From assembly GCF_029893585.1 (NCBI RefSeq), contig NZ_JARXYX010000036.1, positions 46,404-110,403 on the forward strand: 64,000 nt of DNA, written 5' to 3'. The stretch comes from Streptomyces sp. LBL (GTDB taxonomy: Bacteria; Actinomycetota; Actinomycetes; Streptomycetales; Streptomycetaceae). Shown here in pieces: positions 33,386-42,766 of this stretch. Under the pieces are notes generated by a model. The model searched no databases and was not told the origin of the DNA. It saw nothing but the letters and a program-made list of their open reading frames with translations. Position numbers and translations under genes: made by a program. How positions within the stretch are numbered: the first letter of the stretch is position 1; each line of letters begins with the position of its first letter.

Positions 33386-34411
33386 CTACGGAAGCTGTGC
33401 CTCCGGCCGGTCGGCGAGGCGTCTGGCCACGCTCAGGTCGGTGATCAGGACATCGACCCACCCGCCGAGCACGGCCGCGCATATGGCGGCGTACTTGCGG
33501 TGTCCCCCGGCCACCGCGATGCGGCGCGGGACGGCACGGTAGGTGTCGGGGTCGATGCCGATGACGCGGTCGTTGAGTTCGGTGTCGAGCAGGGTGCCGT
33601 TCTCGTCGAAGAAGTGCATGCAGATGTCGCCCACGGCGCCGAGGGCGCGGAGCCTGTCCTGGTCCTCGAGCGAGAAGATGTTGCCGCTGCGGCGCAGCAA
33701 CGGCGACGGTTCGAGGCTGCCGATGCCCACGATGGCGAGGGTGAGGTGCTTCCACGCAGCGGCGACACTGGTGACCTTCGGGTCGGCGAGGATGGCGTCA
33801 CGGATCGCCGGGCTCGCGACGACGCCGGGAGCCGACATGAAGACCGGTTCGGCGCCGGTCGTCTCGGCGAGCCGTCCCATCAGACGGGTCGCCTGGACCT
33901 GTACCTGTGGGTCGCCGACGCCGCCCATCAACTGGACCACCTCTTCCAGGGACCGTTTCCCGGGGCGCGACCTCATGGCCTCGACGGCCGCCAGGAGAGT
34001 GGCGCTCCAGGAGGAGATGCCGAGCCGGTCGCCCTCCATGAGCGTGGTCTCCAGGTAGACGGCGGTCGCCGCACCGAGGGCCGGGATGACCTCGTCCCCT
34101 TCGCCCTCGACATCGACGACCACGACGTCACGCAGACCGTAGCGGGTCGCGATCAGGTCCTCCAGGTCCGCGAAGACACCCTCCGGCGGCACCACGATGG
34201 TCCGGACGATCCCCAGCTTGGTGGCCTGGGCGAGCAGCCTGGAGACGCGCGCCTGGGAGATGTGAAGCTCCTCGACGATCTGCGGCTGCCGCATGCCCTG
34301 CTCGTGGTAGAGGCGTGCGACCCGCGTCATCAGGCGCAGTTGCTCGTCGGTGGTCGCCATGCGCGTGGTACGGCGGTTCACCGGCTGACCGGTACGGCTG
34401 CGGGGGTCCAT
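33386..34411 (-). CDS. SorC-family sugar-responsive transcriptional regulator
   Basis: The start is the second ATG at 34411, better spaced from AAAGGAC than ATG 34414; about 341 residues. The N-terminal HTH lies near residues 20-65 (RVARLYHEQGMRQPQIVEEL, then HISQARVSRLLAQA). The rest is the SorC/DeoR-type effector-binding domain (GLRDVVVVDVEGEGDEVIP, GDRLGISSWSATLLAAVEAM, QLMGGVGDP), related to sugar isomerase folds and binding a phosphorylated sugar. It lies in the same orientation as, and downstream of, the ABC transporter genes. It is the obvious regulator of the locus. Confidence 0.88.
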   Translation of the reverse strand: MDPRSRTGQPVNRRTTRMATTDEQLRLMTRVARLYHEQGMRQPQIVEELHISQARVSRLLAQATKLGIVRTIVVPPEGVFADLEDLIATRYGLRDVVVVDVEGEGDEVIPALGAATAVYLETTLMEGDRLGISSWSATLLAAVEAMRSRPGKRSLEEVVQLMGGVGDPQVQVQATRLMGRLAETTGAEPVFMSAPGVVASPAIRDAILADPKVTSVAAAWKHLTLAIVGIGSLEPSPLLRRSGNIFSLEDQDRLRALGAVGDICMHFFDENGTLLDTELNDRVIGIDPDTYRAVPRRIAVAGGHRKYAAICAAVLGGWVDVLITDLSVARRLADRPEAQLP

Positions 34412-34496
34412 CATGTCCTTTCAGCAGGCCCGTCATGTCAGCAGGCCCGTCCTGCGGGTCGGGGCCACCGCGGGCCAGTCGACGGCACCCGTTGCA

Positions 34497-36002
34497 TCAT
34501 GCCGTGGCGAGGCGCATCACGGCGACGCCCGTCGCCTCCTCCGCCGGCAGAATGCCCTGCTGGCGTCCTCGGCTGAGGACGAGCACGCGGTGGGACAGTC
34601 CCAGGACCTCGTCGAGATCGGAGCTGACCACGACCACCGCCATACCGGACCGGGCCAGATCCGCTATCACCTCGTAGATCGCGGCGCGGGCGCCGACGTC
34701 GATACCGCGGGTGGGCTCGTCGAGGATGACGACCTTCGGTTTGCGTTCCAGCCACTTGGCGATGACCACCTTCTGCTGGTTCCCGCCGGACAGCGTCCGC
34801 ACCGGCTGGCTCGCCCGTCCCTTCACCGTCAGGAGGTTGATGGCGTCGGTGGCCACCTCGGTGACGCGCTGGGGAGTCAGCCAGCCCCTGCGGGCGACCC
34901 GGTCGAGGTTCGGAAGCGCCACGTTGTCGCCGATCGACATGTCGAGCACGGCGCCCTGGCCCTTGCGGTCCTCGGGTACGAGGGCCACTCCCGCCTCGAT
35001 GGCGTCCCGCGGCCCGCGCAGCCGCAGCACCCGGCCGCCGACGGCCACTGTGCCGGAGGTCACCGGGTCGACGCCCGCGATGGCCCGTACCAGTTCGGTA
35101 CGGCCGGCGCCGACGATGCCCGCGATTCCGAACACCTCGCCTTCGCGCACGCTGAAGGACACGTCCTGGAAGGAGGGGTTGGTGAGCCCCTCCACCCGGA
35201 GGACCTCGTTCGCCCCGGGGGCTCCGGTGTCCGGGAAGATGCGCTCGATGCTGCGCCCCACCATCTCCTCGACGAGCTGCGGCACCGGCACCTGTGCGGT
35301 CGGATGGGTGGCGACGCACTGTCCGTCCCGCATCACCACGATGCGGTCGCAGATACGGGCGATCTCCTCCAGTCGGTGGCTGACGTAGACGAACGACACT
35401 CCTTCGTTGCGGAGGGCGTCGATCCGCTCGAAGAGGTGGTCGGTCTCCTCGCCGCCGAGTGCGGCCGTCGGTTCGTCGAGGATCAGGAGCCGTGCGTCGA
35501 GCGTCAGCGCCTTGGCGATCTCGACCTGCTGCTGCGCCGCGACCCGCAGCGTGCGCACCGGCCTGGTCGGGGAGATGTCGAGGCCGAGCCGCCGCAGCTG
35601 TTGTTCCGCCCGCCGGTTCATCTCGGCACGGTCGATGCGGCCCCCACGGGCCGGCAACCGGCCGAGGAAGACGTTCTCGGCGACCGAGAGGTCCGGCAGC
35701 AGACGCATCTCCTGGTGGATGAGTCCGATCCCGTGGTTGATGGCGTCTCCGGGCGACTTCGGCTCGTAGGGCCGCCCCTGCCAGACCATGTGGCCGGTGT
35801 CGGAGGGGAACGTACCGGCGATGATGTTGGACAGTGTGGACTTTCCCGCGCCGTTCTCGCCGAGCAGGGCGACCACTTCGCCGGGGCGCACGTCGAGGTC
35901 GATCTGGTCGAGGGCCTGGGTCGCGCCGAAACGCTTGGACACTCCCCGGACGACGAGGCCGTTGTGGCCCTCGTCCCCCGGGAGGCGGCTGATGTCCGTC
36001 AT
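34497..36002 (-). CDS. Ribose-type sugar ABC transporter, double ATP-binding protein
   Basis: 501 residues, the usual size for RbsA/MglA-type proteins. Domain 1 has Walker A GENGAGKST and Walker B LLILDEPTAAL; its signature is degenerate (LRVAAQQQVEIAKAL). Domain 2 has a degenerate P-loop (GIVGAGRTELVRAI), an intact signature LSGGNQQKVVIAKWL and VVILDEPTRGIDVGA. Such asymmetry is normal in this family. It energises uptake at the cytoplasmic face together with the permease at 37157-38170 and the binding protein at 36022-36984. It follows the latter by 19 bases. Confidence 0.93.
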   Translation of the reverse strand: MTDISRLPGDEGHNGLVVRGVSKRFGATQALDQIDLDVRPGEVVALLGENGAGKSTLSNIIAGTFPSDTGHMVWQGRPYEPKSPGDAINHGIGLIHQEMRLLPDLSVAENVFLGRLPARGGRIDRAEMNRRAEQQLRRLGLDISPTRPVRTLRVAAQQQVEIAKALTLDARLLILDEPTAALGGEETDHLFERIDALRNEGVSFVYVSHRLEEIARICDRIVVMRDGQCVATHPTAQVPVPQLVEEMVGRSIERIFPDTGAPGANEVLRVEGLTNPSFQDVSFSVREGEVFGIAGIVGAGRTELVRAIAGVDPVTSGTVAVGGRVLRLRGPRDAIEAGVALVPEDRKGQGAVLDMSIGDNVALPNLDRVARRGWLTPQRVTEVATDAINLLTVKGRASQPVRTLSGGNQQKVVIAKWLERKPKVVILDEPTRGIDVGARAAIYEVIADLARSGMAVVVVSSDLDEVLGLSHRVLVLSRGRQQGILPAEEATGVAVMRLATA

Positions 36003-36021
36003 GGCGATGTTCTCCCCGCGT

Positions 36022-36984
36022 TCAGGGGTGGGTCTTGATGTACTGGGCGGCCTTCGCCTGGTCGTCCTTGGTGAGGAGGAAGGCGGGCTGGAGCTGCTGG
36101 GCCGGGACCTTCTTGCCCTTCAGGATGTCCAGTGCGGTGTCCACGGACATCCGGCCCATCTTCTGCGTCTGCTGGACCATGGTGGCGTCGATGGTGCCCT
36201 TGGCGACCGCCTTGATGCCCGCGTAGTCACCGTCGAAGCCGACGATCAGCGGCTTCTTCCCGGCGCCCTTGGCGGCCTGGGCCGCGCCCAGTGCCATCGC
36301 GTCGGCCTGGCCCCACATGATGTCGATGCCGGGGTGGGCCTGGAGCATGTCCTGGGCGACCGAGTACGCCTTGTCCTGCGCCCAGTCGGCGGTCTGCTGG
36401 GAGACCACCTTGACGCCGGGTGCGCCGGCGAGTGCCTGCTGGAACCCCTTCTGCCGGTCCACCTGCGGGGTGGTACCGATCTGGCCCTGGAGGATGGCCA
36501 GTTGGCCCTTGCCACCCTTCTGCTTGATCACCCACTCGCCGAGCGTCTTGGCGGCCGCGACGCTGTCCGTGGCGATGAAGGACTTGCCCGGCACGTCGGG
36601 CGGGTTGCGGTCGACCGTGACGACGGGGATGTTCGCGCGCTGCGCGGCCTTCACCGGCACACCGGCCGCGGTGGCGCCGGCCGGGATGTAGATGATCGAG
36701 CTGACCTGACGGCTGATGAAGTCCTGGATCTGGTTGACCTGGGTGGCCGCGTCGCCTCGGGCATCGGAGACGATGACCTTGACGCCCTTCTTCTTGGCCT
36801 CGGCTTCGACGGACTGCTTGATCTGGTTGAAGAAGTCGGCCTGGAGGTTGGCCACGGACAGCCCGATCGTCACCGGCTTGCCGTCGGACGTGGACGCTCC
36901 GGCGTCCCCGCCTCGTCCGCAGGCGGTGGCGCTCAGCGCCAGGGTGGCCATGATGCTGACCGCTATCGCAGGTTGGGTCTTCAT
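36022..36984 (-). CDS. Ribose-type sugar-binding lipoprotein
   Basis: ATG 36984 follows AAGGAG; 320 residues. The signal peptide ends in a lipobox (LSATAC, Cys22), so the protein is lipid-anchored outside the membrane. The mature part is a periplasmic-binding-protein type I fold: VTIGLSVANLQADFFNQIKQ, VIVSDARGDAATQVNQIQDF, IYIPAGATAAGVPVKAA, PVVTVDRNPPD, GFDGDYAGIKAVAKGTIDAT. It is closest in pattern to ribose, galactitol and other pentose/polyol binders. The ligand cannot be read from the sequence. Confidence 0.92.
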   Translation of the reverse strand: MKTQPAIAVSIMATLALSATACGRGGDAGASTSDGKPVTIGLSVANLQADFFNQIKQSVEAEAKKKGVKVIVSDARGDAATQVNQIQDFISRQVSSIIYIPAGATAAGVPVKAAQRANIPVVTVDRNPPDVPGKSFIATDSVAAAKTLGEWVIKQKGGKGQLAILQGQIGTTPQVDRQKGFQQALAGAPGVKVVSQQTADWAQDKAYSVAQDMLQAHPGIDIMWGQADAMALGAAQAAKGAGKKPLIVGFDGDYAGIKAVAKGTIDATMVQQTQKMGRMSVDTALDILKGKKVPAQQLQPAFLLTKDDQAKAAQYIKTHP

Positions 36985-37156
36985 GAGAACGACTCCTTCG
37001 GGAAGTGTCCCGGCGGCTCGGGGAAGGGGGTTGATGACCTCGGGGAGAACGACTAGTGAGCCTCGGGTGAGCGGTGGTGAGGCTGGGGAGAGCGGTGGGT
37101 GAGGCTGGGGAGGGTGAAGGGGGCGGGTCGTACGGTGGCAGCGCGTCGCAGGGTGG

Positions 37157-38170
37157 TCAGCGCGTGTCGCGTCGCCGCAGTACGTCGAGCATGACGGCCA
37201 GCGCGATCACCACACCGATGACGATCTGCTGCACGAACGGGGAAACGCCCAGCAGGTTCAGGCCGTTGCGCAGCACTCCGATGATCAGGACGCCGAAGAG
37301 CGTTCCGGTGATGGAGCCGACGCCGCCGCTGAGGCTCGCGCCGCCGATCACCACGGCGGCGATCGTGTCGAGTTCGTAGCCGGTACCGGCGCTCGGCTGC
37401 GAGGAGTCCAGACGCATCGCCAGGAAGACCCCGGCCACACCGGCGAGCAGACCGGTCACGGTGTACACGAGTACGGTCCGTTTCCGCACACTGATGCCGG
37501 CCAGCCGCGCCACCTCGGAGCTGCCCCCGATGGCGTACAGCTCGCGTCCGCCGGACCGGTAGCGCATGTACGCCCACCCTGCCGCGTACAACACCACCAG
37601 CACGAAGGTGGTGAAGGTGAAGATGCCGACGTAACGGCTGGTGGAGAGGTTGTCGAACCAGTCCGGGAAGCCGACGATCTGCTGCCCGTCGGTGATCACG
37701 TTGGCCAGGCCGCGGGCGACGGACATCATCGCCAGGGTCGCGATGAACGGCGGGAGTCTGGTGAAGGTGATGCCCAGCCCGTTGGCCAGACCGCACGCTC
37801 CGGCGACGCCGACCGCGGCGACGGCGCTGATCCACAGCGGCCATCCCTGGTCGTGGGAGAGCCAGCCGAGCACCATGGTCGCCAGGGCGAGGACCGCGCC
37901 GACCGACAGATCGATGCCGCCGGTGACGATCACCGCGGTCATGCCGAGGGCCAGCAGACCCAGGATCGCCGTCTGGTCGACGATGTTGAGCAGGTTGCTC
38001 TGGGTGAGGAAGTACGGCGTCGCTATGTAGAAGACGACGCACATGACCAGCAGGCCGGTGGCGGGACCGCGTGATCCCGTGAGCAGTCGGGTCGCCCAGG
38101 AGCGTGCTCGCAGGCGCCGTTCGTCCGGTGGTGCGTCAACGGCGCTTGCCGCGTCGCTGGTTGTGCTCAT
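37157..38170 (-). CDS. Ribose-type sugar ABC transporter permease
   Basis: The start is ATG 38170 (MSTTSDAASAV) with a perfect GGAGG seven bases upstream; 337 residues. Eight to ten membrane segments are visible, with family stretches LGLLALGMTAVIVTGGIDLS, LPPFIATLAMMSVARGLANV, ARLAGISVRKRTVLVY and IAAVVIGGASLSGGVGSITG. It forms the membrane pore with the double ATPase at 34497-36002. It is 118 bases beyond the upstream SDR stop, leaving room for its own promoter. The gap to the binding protein gene is 172 bases. Confidence 0.92.
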   Translation of the reverse strand: MSTTSDAASAVDAPPDERRLRARSWATRLLTGSRGPATGLLVMCVVFYIATPYFLTQSNLLNIVDQTAILGLLALGMTAVIVTGGIDLSVGAVLALATMVLGWLSHDQGWPLWISAVAAVGVAGACGLANGLGITFTRLPPFIATLAMMSVARGLANVITDGQQIVGFPDWFDNLSTSRYVGIFTFTTFVLVVLYAAGWAYMRYRSGGRELYAIGGSSEVARLAGISVRKRTVLVYTVTGLLAGVAGVFLAMRLDSSQPSAGTGYELDTIAAVVIGGASLSGGVGSITGTLFGVLIIGVLRNGLNLLGVSPFVQQIVIGVVIALAVMLDVLRRRDTR

Positions 38171-38183
38171 CAAAACCTCCGAG

Positions 38184-38208
38184 TATCCGATATGCCACGT
38201 ATATCCGA
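38184..38208 (-). promoter_or_regulatory. Possible operator: direct repeat upstream of the permease
   Basis: TATCCGA occurs at 38184-38190 and 38202-38208, in an AT-richer patch just ahead of the permease ribosome site. It could be a binding site for the SorC regulator; no direct support. Confidence 0.3.
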
Positions 38209-38288
38209 CTCGTGAGGGGTGTTCTGAACCGCGCGTCCGGTCGACCGGCGAGGTCGTCGCGCCCGACGCCATCGCGCCGGGTGGCGCG

Positions 38289-39173
38289 CTAGTTCATGAA
38301 CATCCCGCCGTCGACGTTGATCGTCTGGCCGGTGATGTACTCCGCCTCCTCGGAGGCCAGAAACAGCAGCAGGTTGGCGATGTCGTCGTGGGTACCGGCA
38401 CGCCCCAGCGGGATCCCGGCGATCCACTCGGCCATGAGTTCGCCCGGCTTGTAGTCGCCGAGCAGCCGGCCCCATTCGCGGTCGTTGTAGTCCCACATGT
38501 CGCTGCCGACGATGCCGGGGCTGTAGGCGTTCACCGTGATCCGGTCCTTCGCGAGTTCCTTCGCCAGACTCTGGGTGAGTCCCACGACCCCGAACTTGCT
38601 CGCCGCGTAGTGCGGTGTGTACACGAACCCCTGGCGGGCCTGTCCCGAGGCGGCGTTGAGGATGCGCCCTCCGCGTCCGTGCCGGCGCATGATCCCGGCG
38701 GCGGCCTGTGCGCACAGGAACGTACCGGTGGTGTTGACGGCCAGCACCTTCTCCCAGTCGGCGAGGCTCAGGTCCTCCAGTCGGCTGATCGTGATGACGC
38801 CGGCGTTGTTCACCAGGACGTCGAGGCCGCCCCAGGTCTCTTCCGCGAGCGCGAAGGCGCGGGCCACGTCGTCGGCGGAGGTCACGTCCGCGCGGACACC
38901 GAGCACGCTGCCGACGGTGCCTTCGGCGGCGCTCTCGGCGGCCGATTTCTCGGTCACCTGCTCGGCCGTCTTCTCGGCCGTCTTCGCAGCCATCTGCTCG
39001 GCCACCTGATCGGCCGCCTCCTCGACGGTCGGCGACGCGTCGAGCATCAGGACGTCGGCACCCTCCGCGGCGAACCGCGCGGCGACCCCGAGGCCGATGC
39101 CGCCCGCGGCTCCGGTGACGACGACGCTCTTGCCTCGGAAACGGCTTCCTCCGCGGCGACCGGACCCGGTCAT
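38289..39173 (-). CDS. Short-chain dehydrogenase with an inserted helical segment
   Basis: The start is ATG 39173, overlapping the kinase stop (ATGA), with GGAG eight bases upstream; 294 residues. The cofactor motif is GAAGGIG at 21-27, with NNAG at 122-125, Ser176, Tyr189 and Lys193 (HYAASKFG), and the ending YITGQTINVDGGMFMN. Between strand 2 (VLMLDASP) and strand 3 (VRADVTSA) lies a segment of about 43 residues rich in Ala, Glu and Lys (EEAADQVAEQMAAKTAEKTA), about 25-30 longer than usual. Translational coupling to the kinase and transketolase genes places it in the sugar pathway, probably making a ketose from a polyol. Confidence 0.87.
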   Translation of the reverse strand: MTGSGRRGGSRFRGKSVVVTGAAGGIGLGVAARFAAEGADVLMLDASPTVEEAADQVAEQMAAKTAEKTAEQVTEKSAAESAAEGTVGSVLGVRADVTSADDVARAFALAEETWGGLDVLVNNAGVITISRLEDLSLADWEKVLAVNTTGTFLCAQAAAGIMRRHGRGGRILNAASGQARQGFVYTPHYAASKFGVVGLTQSLAKELAKDRITVNAYSPGIVGSDMWDYNDREWGRLLGDYKPGELMAEWIAGIPLGRAGTHDDIANLLLFLASEEAEYITGQTINVDGGMFMN

Positions 39174-40849
39174 GATCCGTCTCCGATGTCCGAGGGGTGC
39201 GGCCGCGGCCCGGGCGCGGGGTCGTGCCGCGTCGCTCCTGTGCCGACGAGAGGCCGCTTCCGTGACGGCGCGGGCGGCGTTCCGACCCCGAGGACGGCAT
39301 GAGGTTCCGCAGTGGCCACGGCGTGGGATATGCCCTCGTCGTCCGAAGCCCGTCGGCGTGACCGCCGTACCGCCGCGTGCCAGTGCGCACGCCGGGCCGC
39401 CCTGCTGTCGGGGTTCTCGTCCGGTGTGTAGACATCCCGTGGGCGGTGCAACCGCTCCAGGTCCGCCTTGCTCCACACACCGCCGCCGAGCCCCGCGAGG
39501 TGGGCGGCGCCCAGCGCCGACAGATCGCGGGCCCGGGCCCGTTCGACGACGCGCCCGCTGGTGTCCGCCTGCAACTGCATCAGCAGCGGGTTGCCGGTGG
39601 GGCCGCCGTCCGTGAGCAACCGGACCACGGGGCCGATGTCCCGCTCCACCGCGGCCACGACGTCCTCGACCTGGAACGCGATCGACTCCAGCGCGGCCCG
39701 TACGAGCTGCGGTGCCTCCGTGCCGAACGTGACGCCACTGATCAGGCCGACGGCCTCGTCGTCCCACCAGGGCGCGCCGAGCCCTCCGAAGGCCGGGACG
39801 ATGACGACACCGTCGCTGCTGTCCGCGGCCAGGGAGGCCAGCGCGGACACGTCGGTGCCGAGCAGCTTGGCCAGCCAGGTCAGGGTGGCCCCGGTGGAGC
39901 GGATGTTGCCCTCCACAGCCCACGCCGGCTCGCCGACGTCCCAGGCGACGGTGAGGCACATCCCTGAGGAGGGGCGGGTCGAGGAGGGCGCGACCGCCAT
40001 GACGGACGATCCGGTTCCGTAGGTCGCCTTGACCGTGCCGTCCTGCCATCCGGCGTGCGCGAACAGGGCCGCGTGCGAGTCGCCGAGCACCGCGGTGACG
40101 GGGACACCGTCCGGCAGCGGTGCGAGGTCGCGTGCCGGCGGGAACGGACCCTGCGAGGACACCACGCGGGGAAGCACCCCGGGCGGCACGTCGAACAGCC
40201 GCATGAGCCGTTCGTCCCAGGTGAGGCGGTGCACGTCGAACAGTTGGGTGCGGGCCGCGTTGCCCACCTCGATGAGGTGGGCACCGCCCAGCTTGAACAG
40301 CAGCCAGGAGTCGACGGTGCCGAGACAGAGTTCGCCGGCGCGGCTGCGCCGCCGCTCGGGGTCGTGGTGGTCCAGGAGCCAGGCGGCCTTGGGGGCCGAG
40401 AACATGGGGTCGAGCGGCAGGCCGCTGATGTCGCGGACCAGGTCGGCGGAGTCCAGGGCCCTCAGCAGGGCGGGGTCCCCGGCGGTGCGCTTGTCGAGCC
40501 AGCTCACCAGCGGGCTCAGTGGAGTTCCGGTGGCTCGCTCCCACAGGAGCAGCGACTCGCGCTGTGTGCTGAGGCCGACGGCGGCGACCCGGGTGGCGTC
40601 CTGGCCGTCCAGGCACTGCGCGACCGCTCGGCGACAGCTCTGCCAGATCTCCTCGGCCGACTGTTCCACCCAGCCGGGTGCCGGGGTGGACAGGGCCACG
40701 GGCGCGGATCCGAGCGCGACGATGTCTCCTCGTACGTCGACGAGGACCGCCTTGGTCGCGCTGGTGCCCTGGTCCACCGCCAGTACGAGCGGACCGTCCG
40801 CCCCGCCCATGGTGCCGACGCCTTCGGCGGCACTCATCGACTCAGCCAT
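39170..40849 (-). CDS. FGGY-family carbohydrate kinase
   Basis: The preferred start is ATG 40849 (MAESMSAAEGV) after GGAGCGTG, overlapping the transketolase stop; about 559 residues. N-terminal FGGY motif DQGTSATKAVLVD; the region GLSTQRESLLLWERATGTPL is glycerol-kinase-like; ATP-domain motifs TYGTGSSVM and VVIVPAFGGLGAPWWDDEAV; DGGPTGNPLLMQLQAD. It phosphorylates a polyol or ketose in the cytoplasm. Adjacency to a split transketolase favours a ketose as substrate. The final 60 residues are low-complexity and Pro/Arg-rich, beyond the usual end of the fold. Confidence 0.88.
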   Translation of the reverse strand: MAESMSAAEGVGTMGGADGPLVLAVDQGTSATKAVLVDVRGDIVALGSAPVALSTPAPGWVEQSAEEIWQSCRRAVAQCLDGQDATRVAAVGLSTQRESLLLWERATGTPLSPLVSWLDKRTAGDPALLRALDSADLVRDISGLPLDPMFSAPKAAWLLDHHDPERRRSRAGELCLGTVDSWLLFKLGGAHLIEVGNAARTQLFDVHRLTWDERLMRLFDVPPGVLPRVVSSQGPFPPARDLAPLPDGVPVTAVLGDSHAALFAHAGWQDGTVKATYGTGSSVMAVAPSSTRPSSGMCLTVAWDVGEPAWAVEGNIRSTGATLTWLAKLLGTDVSALASLAADSSDGVVIVPAFGGLGAPWWDDEAVGLISGVTFGTEAPQLVRAALESIAFQVEDVVAAVERDIGPVVRLLTDGGPTGNPLLMQLQADTSGRVVERARARDLSALGAAHLAGLGGGVWSKADLERLHRPRDVYTPDENPDSRAARRAHWHAAVRRSRRRASDDEGISHAVATAEPHAVLGVGTPPAPSRKRPLVGTGATRHDPAPGPRPHPSDIGDGS

Positions 40850-41828
40850 GATCACGCGCTCCGTCCGGGTTCACGGCCATCAGCTCGCGCGCCGCGGCGG
40901 CGATACCGTCGGCGGTCAGCCCGAAGTGCTCCAGCAGGAAGGCGGCGCTTCCGGTCGGCGCGAACTGCCGGGGCACACCCAGGATGCGCATGGGCACGGG
41001 GTGGTTCTGCGCGACGAAACTCGCCACGGCCGCGCCGAGGCCGCCCGTGGTGGTCGCCTCCTCGGCGGTGACGATGCCCCGGGTCTCGCGGGCCGCCCGC
41101 AGAACCGCTTCCAGATCGAGCGGCTCGACGAAGGTCATGTTGAGCACGCGTACGCCGATGCCCTCGGCCCGCAGCGCCCGGGCCGCCACGACGGCTCGGG
41201 AGACCATCGTCCCCACGGCCATGACGGTGATGTCGTTCCCGTCGGTGAGTTCGACACTGCGCCCGGGTTCGAACGACGCGCCCTCCGGCGTGACCGAGGG
41301 GACCTTGAACCGCGGGACGCGCAGATAGGTCGGCCCGTCCTGCGCGGCCGCCCAGCGCACGGCGGCGCGGGTCTGGGCCGGGTCCGCCGGCACGGCGACG
41401 GTCAGGTCGGCGATGGCCCGCATCCAGGACAGGTCCTCGATCGAGTGGTGGGTCGGGCCCAGTTCCCCGTAGGCCATGCCGGGGCTCTGACCGCAGAGCA
41501 CCAGCGGAAGACCGTTGTAGGCGGCGTCTGTCTTGATCTGTTCGGTGGCCCTGCCGGTGAGGAACGGACCGGCCGCGCTGATGAACGGGATGAACCCGCC
41601 GATCGCCAGTCCCGCGCCGACGCCGACGAGGTCCTGCTCGGCGATCCCGACGTTGATGAGCCGGTCCGGGTACAGCTCCCGGAACCGTACGAGGTTGCTC
41701 GACCCGACGGAGTCGTTGCAGACGGCGACGATCCGCTCGTCCTCCGCGGCCAGGGCGATGAGTGCGTCCGCGAACGCCTGGCGGCAGTCGTAGGTCTGGG
41801 CGGTATCGGGCATGAGTTCGGCAGTCAT
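40842..41828 (-). CDS. Transketolase, C-terminal subunit of a split enzyme
   Basis: ATG 41828 overlaps the stop of the N-terminal subunit gene (ATGA); 328 residues. The pyrimidine-binding domain contains NVGIAEQDLVGVGAGLAIGG (catalytic Glu in IAEQ), GPTHHSIEDLSWMRAI and AAQDGPTYLRVPR. The C-terminal domain follows (VLNMTFVEPLDLEAVLRAAR, VTAEEATTTGGLGAAVASFV). Split transketolases use thiamine diphosphate at the subunit interface. Known cases include enzymes for unusual ketose phosphates such as apulose 4-phosphate and, in the sulfo-TK pathway, sulfofructose derivatives. Which one applies here is not decided. Confidence 0.92.
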   Translation of the reverse strand: MTAELMPDTAQTYDCRQAFADALIALAAEDERIVAVCNDSVGSSNLVRFRELYPDRLINVGIAEQDLVGVGAGLAIGGFIPFISAAGPFLTGRATEQIKTDAAYNGLPLVLCGQSPGMAYGELGPTHHSIEDLSWMRAIADLTVAVPADPAQTRAAVRWAAAQDGPTYLRVPRFKVPSVTPEGASFEPGRSVELTDGNDITVMAVGTMVSRAVVAARALRAEGIGVRVLNMTFVEPLDLEAVLRAARETRGIVTAEEATTTGGLGAAVASFVAQNHPVPMRILGVPRQFAPTGSAAFLLEHFGLTADGIAAAARELMAVNPDGARDHG

Positions 41829-42706
41829 CGGCTGAGCTCCTCAAGCGCGGCGTGGACCTGTGCGGCGTCGGGCACCTTGTGGTGCCACTCCACGCGGTCC
41901 TCGATGAACGAGACGCCCTTGCCCTTGATGGTGTGGGCCACCACGGCGACCGGCTGCCCGGTCGTGGAGGGGCTCAGGGCGGACAGCAGTTGCGCGTGGT
42001 CGTGTCCGTCGACATCGCGCACCTCCCAGCCGAAGCTCGCCCACTTGTCCGCGAGCGGCTCCAGGCGCTTGGTCTCCTCGGTCCCGGCGCCCTGTTGGAG
42101 GCGGTTGCGGTCGACGATCGCCGTCAGGGAGCCGAGGGAGTAGTGGGCGGCCGTCATCGCCGCCTCCCAGTTGCTGCCTTCCTGCAGTTCGCCGTCGCCG
42201 AGCACGACGAACGTGCGGTACGCGGAGCCCGACAGCCTGGACGCCAGGGCACAGCCGACACCGACGGGGAAACCGTGCCCGAGTGGTCCGGTGTTCGTCT
42301 CGACGCCCGGTACCTTCCGCCGGTTGGGGTGACCGTTGAGCGGGGACAGCGGCGCCATGAACGTGTCCAGCTCGGGCGTCGGGAAGAAACCGCTGTGGGC
42401 GAGGGTCGCGTACAGGGCCGCCGCGCAGTGCCCCTTGCTGAGGATGAACCGGTCCCGGTCGGGCTTGCGCGGGTTCTCGGGATCGACGTCGAGGACGCCC
42501 CCGAACAGGGTGACGAGGATGTCGGTCACCGACAGGTCACCGCCGATGTGACCGAGTTGAGCGCGGTCGATCATCCGCACGATGCTGCGCCGCACCTCGG
42601 TCGACAAGTGCCGGAGATCGCCGAGACGGACGTCCGGATCTCCTTCGGCGATACGCCGGCGTCGGGCCCGGAACCGGGTGACGCCTTCTGGGTCTGTGCT
42701 GAGCAT
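41825..42706 (-). CDS. Transketolase, N-terminal (thiamine-diphosphate-binding) subunit
   Basis: The likely start is ATG 42706 (MLSTDPEGVTRFRARR) with AAGGAC upstream; 293 residues. The frame extends further upstream but crosses the promoter and operator region. Key stretches are RAQLGHIGGDLSVTDILVTL, RFILSKGHCAAALYA, ETNTGPLGHGFPVGVGCALA and LGDGELQEGSNWEAAM (the GDG...N thiamine-diphosphate/Mg motif). IVDRNRLQQGAGTEET and HTIKGKGVSFIED follow. It is the first gene of a tightly overlapping set (two transketolase subunits, kinase, SDR). Confidence 0.92.
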   Translation of the reverse strand: MLSTDPEGVTRFRARRRRIAEGDPDVRLGDLRHLSTEVRRSIVRMIDRAQLGHIGGDLSVTDILVTLFGGVLDVDPENPRKPDRDRFILSKGHCAAALYATLAHSGFFPTPELDTFMAPLSPLNGHPNRRKVPGVETNTGPLGHGFPVGVGCALASRLSGSAYRTFVVLGDGELQEGSNWEAAMTAAHYSLGSLTAIVDRNRLQQGAGTEETKRLEPLADKWASFGWEVRDVDGHDHAQLLSALSPSTTGQPVAVVAHTIKGKGVSFIEDRVEWHHKVPDAAQVHAALEELSR

Positions 42707-42766
42707 CTGAGTGTCCTTGATCGCTGACGCTTCGGGGGCGACGGGCCTTCCGGGTGCGAAGGGTGC

